Shown here: positions 1 to 13,717 of the stretch, piece after piece
Numbering within the stretch: position 1 is the first letter of the stretch
Layout of the letters: each line of letters opens with the position of its first letter
Origin: Streptomyces iranensis
GTDB taxonomy: Bacteria; Actinomycetota; Actinomycetes; Streptomycetales; Streptomycetaceae
Length of the DNA: 64,000 nt
Assembly (NCBI RefSeq): GCF_017874715.1
Contig: NZ_JAGGLR010000010.1
Coordinates: forward strand, 1-64,000
Reading direction: 5' to 3'
Position numbers and translations under genes: made by a program
The notes under the pieces: generated by a model
Seen by the model: only the letters and a program-made list of their open reading frames with translations
What the model was told of the DNA's origin: nothing
Database searches by the model: none

Positions 1-105
1 TGCGTTAGGGAAACGCCCGGTTACATTCCGAACCCGGAAGCTAAGCCTTTCAGCGCCGATGGTACTGCAGGGGGGACCCTGTGGGAGAGTAGGACACCGC
101 CGAAC
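1..105 (+). rRNA. rrf: 5S ribosomal RNA, 3' part
   Basis: The window opens inside a 5S rRNA. The bases match the actinobacterial 5S from the early GCGTTAGGGAAACGCCC segment, through GAAGCTAAGCC, to the closing GTAGGACACCGCC. About 12-15 bases of the 5' end lie before position 1. It is presumably the last gene of an rRNA operon whose 16S and 23S genes are upstream of the window. A strong hairpin follows within 15 bases. Confidence 0.95.
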
Positions 106-118
106 AAATTTTGCAGAG

Positions 119-155
119 AGAGCCCTGTCGGGACTTCGGTCACCGGCAGGGCTCT
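119..155 (+). terminator. rRNA operon terminator hairpin
   Basis: A nine-base arm AGAGCCCTG (119-127) pairs with CAGGGCTCT (147-155). A smaller GGGAC-TTCG-GTC helix sits inside the loop, and a short T-containing tail follows. It lies just after the 5S gene, as expected for the rrn operon terminator. Confidence 0.85.
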
Positions 156-203
156 TCTCATGTTGTGTTGCGAGCCACTCGGTGTTCATGTTGTCTGGGC
201 ACG

Positions 204-911
204 ATGCCGCTCATGGGGACTCCTACGGATGAGCTGCTGCATGAGTTGACCCGGGCGCGTGTGCGACCGGGCGACGAGGTCATCGTGCCGTCCTACGGCA
301 CTTCCGAAGCCGCGGAAGCGGTGCTGCTGGCCGGCGCCAGGCCGGTGTTCGTGGACATCGACGCCTATACCTACTGCATAGACCCGGCCGCGGTGGCCGA
401 GGCGCTGACGCCCAGGACCGCGGCCATCGTGGCCATTCACACCTTCGGACATCCCGCCGACATGGCGGCCCTCACCGAGCTCGGCCGGCGGCACGGCGTG
501 CTGGTGATCGGACACGGGGCCGCCGCCGAGCCCGCCGGGGAGATACTGCGACGGCAGGCCAACGCGGCCTATCTGGACGGAAAGCTGCGTGGCGTCCGCA
601 CGCCGCCTGTCGCGCCCGGTGTGGAACACACCTACCAGCAATACGTCGTCCGGGTCCCCGGCAACGGTCGGCCGGACCGGGACGCCTTCGCCCGTACGCT
701 GCGTTCTCGCGGCGTCGTATGCCATGTGCCCGTACAGACACCCGCGCACCGCACCGCGCGCTTCCGGCGCGATCTGTGGCTCGCGGAGACCGAGCGCGCG
801 GCCGATGAGTGCCTGGCGCTGCCCGTCGATCCGACCATGTCGCGGCGGGAGTTGCAGCGCGTGGTCTCGGCCTGCAACGCGCTGGGCGGGCTGCTGCAGT
901 CAGCCGCCTGA
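204..911 (+). CDS. Shortened DegT/DnrJ/EryC1-type aminotransferase-like protein
   Basis: A 235-residue protein related to the DegT/DnrJ/EryC1/StrS family of PLP-dependent sugar aminotransferases. It keeps the GDEVIVPSYGT segment, the VFVDID and AAIVAIHTFGHPADM segments, and the C-terminal YVVRVPGNGRPDRD and H-P substrate-side region. Family members are usually 370-400 residues. Here the chain jumps from VLVIGHGAAAEPAG straight to ILRRQANAAYLDGKL, so the block that carries the PLP-binding lysine is absent. It is therefore unlikely to be a normal transaminase. The start ATG at 204 was chosen because homology begins soon after; in-frame codons further upstream overlap the rRNA terminator. I believe similar short versions occur beside 5S genes in other Streptomyces, which argues for a retained protein rather than decay. 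Confidence 0.72.
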   Translation: MPLMGTPTDELLHELTRARVRPGDEVIVPSYGTSEAAEAVLLAGARPVFVDIDAYTYCIDPAAVAEALTPRTAAIVAIHTFGHPADMAALTELGRRHGVLVIGHGAAAEPAGEILRRQANAAYLDGKLRGVRTPPVAPGVEHTYQQYVVRVPGNGRPDRDAFARTLRSRGVVCHVPVQTPAHRTARFRRDLWLAETERAADECLALPVDPTMSRRELQRVVSACNALGGLLQSAA

Positions 912-950
912 GCCACGGGGCGAGTGGTCGGGAGCGTACTCGAGTTCGGG

Positions 951-956
951 TATGAT
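951..956 (+). promoter_or_regulatory. Possible -10 element of the tRNA-Thr gene
   Basis: TATGAT lies 16 bases before the tRNA and is the only good -10 hexamer in the short gap after the preceding gene. No clear -35 hexamer is visible at the usual distance, so the call is tentative. Confidence 0.35.
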
Positions 957-971
957 CGATCTCGTCGACGC

Positions 972-1044
972 GCCCCAATAGCTCAGTCGGCAGAGCGTCT
1001 CCATGGTAAGGAGAAGGTCTACGGTTCGATTCCGTATTGGGGCT
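972..1044 (+). tRNA. tRNA-Thr (anticodon GGU)
   Basis: A 73-base cloverleaf. The acceptor arms are GCCCCAA (972-978) and TTGGGGC (1037-1043) with discriminator T1044. The D-arm contains AGCTCAGTCGGCAGAGC. The anticodon stem TCTCC/GGAGA encloses the seven-base loop ATGGTAA, with anticodon GGT at 1005-1007. The T-arm holds GGTTCGATTCC. The CCA end is not encoded. Confidence 0.95.
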
Positions 1045-1051
1045 CTCCTGC

Positions 1052-1081
1052 GAAGGCCCCCGCCAACTGGCGGGGGCCTTC
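1052..1081 (+). terminator. Terminator after tRNA-Thr
   Basis: A perfect 13-bp stem, GAAGGCCCCCGCC (1052-1064) and GGCGGGGGCCTTC (1069-1081), with the loop AACT. It ends the tRNA transcript and could also act on the opposite strand, where osaC converges. Confidence 0.85.
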
Positions 1082-1084
1082 GTC

Positions 1085-1124
1085 ATGTTCGGGCATCGCC
1101 GGAGGCCCGGCGATACCCGAACAT
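1085..1124 (-). terminator. Terminator hairpin after osaC
   Basis: Long inverted repeat: an 18-base arm (1085-1102) and its complement (1107-1124) pair with one wobble around the loop AGGC. It begins two bases beyond the osaC stop codon and is separate from the tRNA terminator next to it. Confidence 0.75.
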
Positions 1125-1125
1125 C

Positions 1126-3798
1126 TCAGGCGTCGGCGGGCTCGGGCTCCGGGACGCGCATCGCCAGGATCGCCATGTCGTCGGACGGCGGATCCGGGGC
1201 GAAGCGCTCGACCGCCCGCAGCACCCGGGCGGCCACCGCGCCCGCCGTAAGGCCGGTGCAGGCCGTGAGGACATCGAGAAGGCCGTCGTCGCCGAGCATC
1301 CTGGTGCCCTCGCGCCGCTCCGTCACACCGTCGGTGACGCACAGCAGCACATCGCCAGGGTCGAGCGTCACCGTCTGCTCGTACAGCTCCAGATCCTCCA
1401 TGACGCCGAGCAGCGGCTGGGGCTCGGCCGCCGCCTCCACGCTGCCGTCCTGGCGCAGCCGGAGCGGCAGCGGGTGTCCGGCGCAGACGACCTTGAGCAC
1501 CGCGCTGCCGTCGTGCTGCGGCCACAACTCGCCGTAGAGGAGAGTCAGGAAGCGGCTGCGGGCGCCCTCGTCGAGGATCGCCGCGTTGAGCCGCTCCAGG
1601 ACCGCCGGGCCGCCGAAGCCCTCGCGGGCGAGCAGCCGCAGGGCGTGCCGGGCGAGTCCGGTGACCGCGGCAGCCTCCGGTCCGGTGCCGCAGACGTCGC
1701 CGATGGCGAAGCCGTACGCCCCGTCGCGGATCGGGAAGAGGTCGTAGAAGTCGCCGCCGACCTCGTTGCCCTCGCCCGCCGCGCGGTAGATGACCTCGAC
1801 CTCGACTCCGGGGACCTCGGGCTGCTCGGGCGGCAGCAGACTGCGCTGCAGGGACTGGCTGATCGCGGTGCGCTCCGAGTAGAGCCGCGCGTTGTCCAGC
1901 GCGAGCGCGGCCCGGCGGGAGAGATCCTCGGCCAGCTCCAGGTTCTCCTGGCGGAAGTGCTCGTCGGTGGGCTTGCCGAGGATGAGCATGCCGATGACTC
2001 GGTTGCGGGCCACCAGGGGCAGTACGACCGTCTCCCCGCCGACCGCGGAGGCGGTCGCGAGCGAGGCGCCGGGGCCGGAGGAGGGGCGGGCTGAGTCGCC
2101 GAGGCTGAGGCTGCGCAGCGAGGTGCGCAGGGCGGCGGCGTGGGCCGCGTCGTAGGGGCCGGACCAGCTGCGGGCACCGCCGGTGGGGACCTGCTCCGGT
2201 GGGTCGATCTTCATCAGCAGGGCCTTGAGCCCGTCGATGCGGTCCTCGTCCTCATGCAGAACGTACGACAGCTCGGGCTCGGAGGCCTGGTCGGCGACCG
2301 TATAGACGGCGCACCAACTGGCCAGCGTGGGCACCGTCATCTGGGCCATGAGCGCCAGTGTCTGATCGCGGTCCAGGGTGCCCGCAAGGAGGTCGGACGC
2401 CTCGACGAGGAAGGACAGGGAGCCGCGGCGCAGCCGCTCCAGCTCGGTGAGGCGGGCGCGCTCGACGGCGAGGGCGATGCGGTCGGCGGCGAACTGCAGC
2501 CGCAGGGCCTCTTCGTTGCTGTAGCGGGCGGGGGACTCGGCGGCGACGCCGAGCGAGCCGGTGAGCCGGCCCTCGACCTTCAGCGGGACGGTGACCACGG
2601 AGCGCATCCCCGTGTTCACCAGCAGGGGAACGGCGCCGGGCACCGCGGACAGATCCTCGTGAACGGCGGGCATCCGGGCCGAGCCGTAGCGCCCGGTGCC
2701 CGCTTCGACGGGGACGCGGGCGAAGCGCTGGCGGGCGGAGGGCAGCCCGGTGGAGGCGCGGACCTCCAGTTCGGTCTCGTCGTCGGTGGCGAGCAGCAGA
2801 TAGGCGGCGTCGCCGTCGAGCATGTCGCGGGCCCGCTCGACGGTGCGCTGGAGCAGTCCGTCGAGGTCGTCGGGGGCCGGGGAGCCGATGAAGACCTCGA
2901 AGGCGTCGGTGGCCGGGCCTCGCTCGGCGGTTTCGGCGGTGTCCACGTTCGCACCGCGCATCGGGCTCTGGAGTACGGCGCGCTCGAGGTCGCGGACCAG
3001 CAGACAGACGGTGGACGGCTCGCCCTCGGCGTCGCGGATGCGCAGGTGGGAGGCGTAGACGGGGGAGACCCGGCCGTCGGCGCCGCGGATCCCGTAGGAG
3101 CCCTCCCAGCGGGAGAGCAGAAGCGCCTCGGCGACGCCGGTGCCGGTGCCGGGGGTGTGCGGCCAGGCCGCGAGGTCGGTCAGTGGTTTGCCGATGATCT
3201 GTTCCGGATGGTAACCGAACAGCTCCTGAGCGTCGTCGTTCCAGGCGCTGATCAGTCCGCCGCTGTCGACCTGGACGACGCCCACCCGGACCCGGGAGTC
3301 GGCGATGGGCAGGGCGCTGGAGGGCAGGGCGGGCCCGGCGGCCCGGGTGCCGGCCGGGCGGTCGGGGAAGTCGAGCTGGAACCATACCTGCTTGTGGGTC
3401 GCGGTGTACTCGACGCCCCAACGGGCGGCGAGCGCGGCGCACAGCAGCAGACCGCGGCCGCCCTCGCGGTCGGGGTGCCCGAAGTGGTGGCCGCCGTTGC
3501 TCTGCAGCGGGACCTCGCGCTCGGGGTAGCGGTCGGCGACCTCGACGCGCACGCCGGTGTCGGCGCGGATGCAGACCACATCGGCGGTGGTACCGGCGTG
3601 CACCACCGCGTTGGTGACAAGTTCGCTGGTCAGGACGACGGCGTCGTCCACGATGTCGGTGAGGCCCCACCCCTGGAGGGTGTCCCGGACAAAGGTGCGG
3701 GCGGCGGCGACCGAGCGTCCCACCGGCTCGAAGGTGGCGGCTGCCCGCGCGGTGATCACAGGTCTCCTCATAAGTGTCTCGGCGAACTGCTCACCCAT
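1126..3798 (-). CDS. osaC: OsaC: RsbW-like kinase/PAS/GAF/PP2C multidomain stress regulator
   Basis: An 890-residue cytoplasmic regulator. Domains in order: an anti-sigma-factor-type HATPase at about 20-145 (N-box ELVTNAVVHAG with N63, G-box GGRGLLLC near 113-120); a PAS domain at about 165-285; two GAF-like segments at about 300-450 and 460-640; and a SpoIIE/RsbU-type PP2C phosphatase at about 665-885 (GGDFYDLF, DVCGTGPEAA, CVTDGV, SDDMA). In S. coelicolor the divergent neighbour of osaAB is OsaC, reported to bring sigma-B activity back down after osmotic stress. Order and domains match, so the name is used. The start at 3798 has a GGAGGG ribosome site about ten bases upstream; the ATG at 3771 has a poorer one. 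A kinase and a phosphatase in one chain suggests it acts on both sides of a sigma/anti-sigma switch. Confidence 0.9.
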   Translation of the reverse strand: MGEQFAETLMRRPVITARAAATFEPVGRSVAAARTFVRDTLQGWGLTDIVDDAVVLTSELVTNAVVHAGTTADVVCIRADTGVRVEVADRYPEREVPLQSNGGHHFGHPDREGGRGLLLCAALAARWGVEYTATHKQVWFQLDFPDRPAGTRAAGPALPSSALPIADSRVRVGVVQVDSGGLISAWNDDAQELFGYHPEQIIGKPLTDLAAWPHTPGTGTGVAEALLLSRWEGSYGIRGADGRVSPVYASHLRIRDAEGEPSTVCLLVRDLERAVLQSPMRGANVDTAETAERGPATDAFEVFIGSPAPDDLDGLLQRTVERARDMLDGDAAYLLLATDDETELEVRASTGLPSARQRFARVPVEAGTGRYGSARMPAVHEDLSAVPGAVPLLVNTGMRSVVTVPLKVEGRLTGSLGVAAESPARYSNEEALRLQFAADRIALAVERARLTELERLRRGSLSFLVEASDLLAGTLDRDQTLALMAQMTVPTLASWCAVYTVADQASEPELSYVLHEDEDRIDGLKALLMKIDPPEQVPTGGARSWSGPYDAAHAAALRTSLRSLSLGDSARPSSGPGASLATASAVGGETVVLPLVARNRVIGMLILGKPTDEHFRQENLELAEDLSRRAALALDNARLYSERTAISQSLQRSLLPPEQPEVPGVEVEVIYRAAGEGNEVGGDFYDLFPIRDGAYGFAIGDVCGTGPEAAAVTGLARHALRLLAREGFGGPAVLERLNAAILDEGARSRFLTLLYGELWPQHDGSAVLKVVCAGHPLPLRLRQDGSVEAAAEPQPLLGVMEDLELYEQTVTLDPGDVLLCVTDGVTERREGTRMLGDDGLLDVLTACTGLTAGAVAARVLRAVERFAPDPPSDDMAILAMRVPEPEPADA

Positions 3799-4008
3799 GT
3801 CGCAGCGCCCCTCCGATGCCCTGGCCGGTTGCCAGGTTACTTACCACCGATGCCGTCGCGAATGCCGGTCGGCTTCGATTCCACCCAGAGGTGCCTCGGC
3901 GGTGTGGGATGCTGCCGAACTGTTATGGCCTGGTTGGGGCATGGTGAAACACTGGGGAAGCTGGAAGAAGAACCCGACGAGGACGGTCAACCCTGCGGGA
4001 GGGACACG

Positions 4009-9567
<5,559 letters not shown>

Positions 9568-9778
9568 CCCGAGGCACGCGCGGGACAACCGTGGTGTTGA
9601 CTGAGTGTCGCCGAACACGTGTGGGAACGCGGTATTCGGGGAACCTTCTGGTCTCCCACCGCGTTTCTGCTACGTGCACAGTGACATCGCGGTGACAGGG
9701 TGTGGCGAACAGCGGGGTGCGGCTACCATGACCGGCACAAGGACGGGCGGCACAAGGGAGCCGTCCCCTGGGGCGGCG

Positions 9779-9825
9779 CCCGGTGCTTCCCTCAGCTCTG
9801 CGAGCTGGGGAGACCCCAAGCCGGG
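9779..9825 (+). other. Structured leader element before osaB
   Basis: An outer pairing CCCGG/CCGGG (9779-9783 with 9821-9825) encloses an inner hairpin CAGCTC-TGC-GAGCTG (9793-9807). It ends just before the GAGGAGG ribosome site of osaB. Elements of this look are scattered between Streptomyces genes, so it may be a dispersed repeat rather than a regulator. Confidence 0.45.
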
Positions 9826-9841
9826 ACGAGGAGGACGGGGC

Positions 9842-10519
9842 ATGGTGCAGAAGGCCAAGATCCTCCTGGTCGATGACCGGCCGGAGAATCTGCTGGCGCT
9901 GGAGGCCATTCTCTCCGCGCTCGATCAGACCCTGGTGCGGGCATCGTCAGGGGAGGAAGCGCTCAAGGCGCTGTTGACGGACGACTTCGCGGTGATTCTG
10001 CTGGACGTCCAGATGCCGGGCATGGATGGGTTCGAGACCGCGGCGCACATCAAGCGCCGGGAGCGGACCCGCGACATCCCGATCATTTTCCTCACGGCGA
10101 TCAACCACGGCCCGCACCACACCTTCCGGGGCTATGCGGCCGGCGCGGTGGACTACATCTCCAAACCCTTCGACCCGTGGGTGCTCAGAGCCAAGGTCTC
10201 GGTCTTCGTGGATCTGTACATGAAGAACTGCCAGCTGCGGGAGCAGGCGTCGCTGCTGCGGCTGCAGTTGGAGGGTGGCCAGCCCGCCGCCGGGGAGGCC
10301 AAGGAGTCGGCGGGGCTGCTCGCCGAGCTGTCCGCGCGGCTCGCCGCCGTCGAGGAGCAGGCCGAGGCGCTGTCCAAGCAGCTGGACGAGTCGGCCGATG
10401 CCGCGGCCGTGGCCACCGCGGCCCATCTGGAGCGCAAGCTGACCGGTCTGCGGCGGGCGCTGGACGCGCTCGAACCGGGTGCGGGCAGCGGCGCCGGCCA
10501 GGTCCCCTCGCAGAACTGA
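9842..10519 (+). CDS. osaB: OsaB: response regulator with coiled-coil tail
   Basis: A 225-residue response regulator. The N-terminal receiver (about 5-125) has ILLVDDRPENL, phospho-acceptor Asp55 in ILLDVQMPGMDG, T in FLTA and K in ISKPFDP. The C-terminal half (about 130-215) is a heptad-rich Glu/Ala/Leu coiled coil with no DNA-binding domain, so output is probably by protein contact. The start at 9842 follows GAGGAGGACGGGGC. The frame stays open to 9605, but the added residues look non-coding. It lies 274 bases after osaA in the same direction. In S. coelicolor OsaB is required for osmoadaptation and affects development and antibiotic output; this assignment rests on synteny and domain layout. 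Confidence 0.9.
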   Translation: MVQKAKILLVDDRPENLLALEAILSALDQTLVRASSGEEALKALLTDDFAVILLDVQMPGMDGFETAAHIKRRERTRDIPIIFLTAINHGPHHTFRGYAAGAVDYISKPFDPWVLRAKVSVFVDLYMKNCQLREQASLLRLQLEGGQPAAGEAKESAGLLAELSARLAAVEEQAEALSKQLDESADAAAVATAAHLERKLTGLRRALDALEPGAGSGAGQVPSQN

Positions 10520-10696
10520 TCCGCCCGCCCCACCGTCACCGTCGGTCGGTCATCGCCGACCGGTCACCCGCACTTTGACGCGCCGTCACGGCCGTCTCAC
10601 CGCCTCGTCGGCGCAGCGGCACCGGTGTGACGTCAGTGCTGCCCGATACCCCCGCCATGCGTGCTCCGTACGGCGGACGCGGGTAACCTCGCCTCC

Positions 10697-13528
10697 ATGG
10701 CCTCTCGTACGTCCGGCAAGGGTTCCCAGAGCGCGGCGGGCACCTCGAAGAAGCGCGCCGGGCAGTCCGGAGGCGCGGCGAAGAAGGCGGCCGCCAAGAA
10801 GGCGCCCGCGAAGAAGGCACCCGCCAAGAAGTCCGCCGCGCCCGCGAAGAAGGCGGCGTCGAAGAAGGCGGCGTCGAAGGCGGCTCCCGCACCCGCCCCG
10901 AATCCGACCAGCGGCCTGTTCCGCATCGTGCGCGCCGTGTGGATGGGCATGGCGCGCGGCCTCGCGGCGATGTTCCGCGGCATAGGACGCGGCGCCAAGG
11001 GACTCGACCCTGCCCACCGCAAGGACGGCAGCGCTCTGCTGCTGTTCGCCCTCGCCCTGATCGTCGCGGCGGGCACCTGGTCCGATCTGGACGGGCCGGT
11101 CGGCAGGCTGGTCGAGATGCTGATCACCGGCGCCTTCGGCCGGCTCGACCTGGTGGTGCCGATACTGCTGGGCACCATCGCCGTCCGGCTGATCCTCCAC
11201 CCGGAGCGGCCGGAGGCCAACGGGCGGATCGTCATCGGGCTCTCGGCGCTCGTCATCGGCGTCCTGGGGCAGGTGCACATCGCCTGCGGCGCCCCGGGGC
11301 GCGGCGAGGGCACCGCGGCGATGCAGGACGCGGGCGGTCTGATCGGCTGGGCCGTCTCCCGGCCGTTGATCTACCTGATGGGCGACGTGCTGGCCGTACC
11401 GCTGCTGGTGCTGCTCACCGTCTTCGGGCTGCTGGTGGTCACCGCGACGCCGGTCGCCGCGATTCCGCACCGGCTGCGGCAGCTGGGCGTCCGGCTGGGC
11501 CTGGTGCGGGACCACGAGGACGCGTACGCGTCGGAGGCCGGGTACGACGCGGCGGAGTACGCCGACGAATGGCGCGAGACGCCCGGCAGACGGTCTCGCA
11601 GAACCTCGCTCGCCAAAGAGGACCCGGACGGCGCCGGAGGCCCGGAGCGGGCCGAGGAGGAGGCGCTGCGCAAGCGCCGGCGCTCGCGCCGCTCGTCGTC
11701 CACTCAACCGCCGTTCGACCGGCCCTTGGACGCGGTGGACGTGGCGGCCGCTGCCGCCGCCTCGCTGGACGGGGCCGTGCTGCACGGTGTGCAGCCCTCG
11801 CCGCTCGTCGCCGGGCTCAGCAACGGGCTTTCGGGCGAGCGCGAGGACGGAGCCGCGAGCGGCGGGGTGCCGGGCGCGCGCGATGCCGACAAGGAGTCCG
11901 GGAAGGGCGGAGCCAAGGGCGGGGCGGCGGCCGGGAAGCGTCCGGACGGAGCCGACGAGGCGGACTCGGCCCAGGTTCCCGATCTCACCCGGCCCGCGGT
12001 CGAGTCCGGAGCGCCGCTGCCGCCGCGCGCCGAGCAGCTTCAGCTCTCCGGCGACATCACCTACTCGCTGCCCACGCTCGACCTGCTGGAGCGCGGTGGC
12101 CCCGGCAAGACCCGCAGCGCGGCCAACGACGCGGTCGTGGAGTCGCTGACGAAGGTGTTCACGGAGTTCAAGGTGGACGCCGCCGTCACCGGCTTCACCC
12201 GCGGCCCGACGGTCACCCGCTACGAGGTGGAACTGGGCCCGGCCGTCAAGGTCGAGCGGATCACCGCGCTGACCAAGAACATCGCCTACGCGGTCGCCAG
12301 CCCCGATGTTCGTATCATCAGCCCGATCCCCGGCAAGTCGGCCGTCGGCATCGAAATCCCCAACAGCGACCGCGAGATGGTCAACCTGGGCGATGTGCTG
12401 CGCTCGGCGGACTCCGTCGGCGACGACCATCCGATGCTGGTCGCGCTGGGCAAGGACGTCGAGGGCGGCTATGTGGCGGCCAACCTGGCCACCATGCCGC
12501 ATGTGCTGGTGGCGGGCGCGACCGGTTCCGGCAAGTCGTCCTGCATCAACTGCCTGATCACATCGATCATGGTCCGGGCCACGCCGGACGATGTGCGGAT
12601 GGTGCTGGTCGACCCCAAGCGGGTGGAGCTGACCGCCTACGAGGGCATTCCGCATCTGATCACACCGATCATCACCAACCCCAAGCGAGCCGCCGAGGCG
12701 CTCCAGTGGGTCGTGCGGGAGATGGATCTTCGCTATGACGACCTCGCGGCCTACGGCTTCCGCCATATCGACGACTTCAACGCGGCGGTCCGCAAGGGGA
12801 AGGTGAAGGAGCCCGAGGGGAGCGAGCGGGAGCTCAAGCCCTATCCGTATCTGCTGGTGATCGTCGACGAGCTGGCCGATTTGATGATGGTCGCACCGCG
12901 GGACGTCGAGGACTCGATCGTGCGGATCACACAGCTGGCGCGCGCGGCCGGGATCCACTTGGTGCTGGCCACCCAGCGGCCCTCCGTGGACGTCGTCACC
13001 GGTCTGATCAAGGCCAATGTGCCCTCACGACTCGCCTTCGCCACCTCCTCGCTGGCCGACAGCCGCGTCATCCTGGACCAGCCCGGCGCCGAGAAGCTGA
13101 TCGGCAAGGGCGACGGCCTCTTCCTGCCGATGGGCGCGAACAAGCCCACCCGGATGCAGGGCGCCTATGTCACCGAGTCCGAGGTCGAGGCGGTCGTCGC
13201 CCACTGCAAGGAGCAGATGACACCGGTCTTCCGCGACGACGTGACGGTCGGGACGTCGAAGAAGAAGGAGGTCGACGAGGAGATCGGCGATGATCTCGAT
13301 CTGCTCTGCCAGGCCGCTGAGCTGGTGGTTTCCACTCAGTTCGGCTCCACGTCGATGCTTCAGCGCAAGCTGCGGGTGGGTTTCGCCAAGGCGGGGCGGC
13401 TGATGGATCTCATGGAGTCCCGGAACATCGTCGGCCCGAGCGAGGGATCCAAGGCGCGCGATGTGCTCGTCAAGCCGGATGAATTGGATGGCGTGCTCGA
13501 CGTGATCCGCGGTAAGGCTCACTCATAA
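10697..13528 (+). CDS. ftsK: FtsK/SpoIIIE DNA translocase
   Basis: A 943-residue septal DNA pump that clears chromosomes from closing septa during sporulation. Residues 1-70 are Lys/Ala-rich with AAKKAPAKKAP repeats resembling a histone H1 tail. Four transmembrane segments follow (about 105-270), then an acidic/basic linker, the FtsK alpha/beta motor (GATGSGKSS Walker A at about 607-615; LLVIVDELADLMM Walker B) and a C-terminal gamma winged helix (about 870-940) that would read oriented DNA motifs. The ATG at 10697 is preceded by TAACCT and seven bases, the pattern of a leaderless transcript. An in-frame GTG at 10661 is possible. A weak RecA-NDp-like site lies at 10630-10652. Confidence 0.93.
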   Translation: MASRTSGKGSQSAAGTSKKRAGQSGGAAKKAAAKKAPAKKAPAKKSAAPAKKAASKKAASKAAPAPAPNPTSGLFRIVRAVWMGMARGLAAMFRGIGRGAKGLDPAHRKDGSALLLFALALIVAAGTWSDLDGPVGRLVEMLITGAFGRLDLVVPILLGTIAVRLILHPERPEANGRIVIGLSALVIGVLGQVHIACGAPGRGEGTAAMQDAGGLIGWAVSRPLIYLMGDVLAVPLLVLLTVFGLLVVTATPVAAIPHRLRQLGVRLGLVRDHEDAYASEAGYDAAEYADEWRETPGRRSRRTSLAKEDPDGAGGPERAEEEALRKRRRSRRSSSTQPPFDRPLDAVDVAAAAAASLDGAVLHGVQPSPLVAGLSNGLSGEREDGAASGGVPGARDADKESGKGGAKGGAAAGKRPDGADEADSAQVPDLTRPAVESGAPLPPRAEQLQLSGDITYSLPTLDLLERGGPGKTRSAANDAVVESLTKVFTEFKVDAAVTGFTRGPTVTRYEVELGPAVKVERITALTKNIAYAVASPDVRIISPIPGKSAVGIEIPNSDREMVNLGDVLRSADSVGDDHPMLVALGKDVEGGYVAANLATMPHVLVAGATGSGKSSCINCLITSIMVRATPDDVRMVLVDPKRVELTAYEGIPHLITPIITNPKRAAEALQWVVREMDLRYDDLAAYGFRHIDDFNAAVRKGKVKEPEGSERELKPYPYLLVIVDELADLMMVAPRDVEDSIVRITQLARAAGIHLVLATQRPSVDVVTGLIKANVPSRLAFATSSLADSRVILDQPGAEKLIGKGDGLFLPMGANKPTRMQGAYVTESEVEAVVAHCKEQMTPVFRDDVTVGTSKKKEVDEEIGDDLDLLCQAAELVVSTQFGSTSMLQRKLRVGFAKAGRLMDLMESRNIVGPSEGSKARDVLVKPDELDGVLDVIRGKAHS

Positions 13529-13672
13529 GGGTTTGGCGGGCAACCGTTTCCCCTACCGAAACGTCAAGTTGAGGGAGGTGGCGGAGTGAGACCCCAGAAT
13601 CGTGATCGAACGGCAATCCCGATGGCGGACAAACTCCGTCCTCCCGCTTGCCCGACCCTTTCGCCCCACCCC

Positions 13673-13678
13673 TAGACT
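13673..13678 (+). promoter_or_regulatory. -10 element for the RodZ-like gene
   Basis: TAGACT is a good -10 hexamer, 39 bases before the GTG at 13718. TTGCCC at 13648-13653 could be the -35 with a long 19-base spacer. The rest of the 189-base gap after ftsK holds no gene that I can see. Confidence 0.4.
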
Positions 13679-13717
13679 GAACCCCCAGCAGGTGGCTCAC
13701 GCTCGAAAGGCGCCCCC

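Noticed and set aside
972..1044. tRNA-Thr as an integration site for a mobile element
   Set aside because: No integrase or duplicated tRNA 3' end is present nearby; the neighbours are core genes.
2140..4008. Upstream extension of the osaA frame
   Set aside because: It lies wholly opposite osaC and has a Gly/Val/Asp-rich composition; the GTG at 4009 has a strong ribosome site and matches the family start.
3799..4008. Sigma-B promoter for osaC in the osaC-osaA gap
   Set aside because: No GTTT-N14/16-GGGTAT match could be found on the minus strand, although sigma-B control would be expected.
10586..12958. A 790-codon minus-strand frame opposite ftsK
   Set aside because: Shadow of a high-GC gene; the plus strand has Walker motifs and membrane helices.
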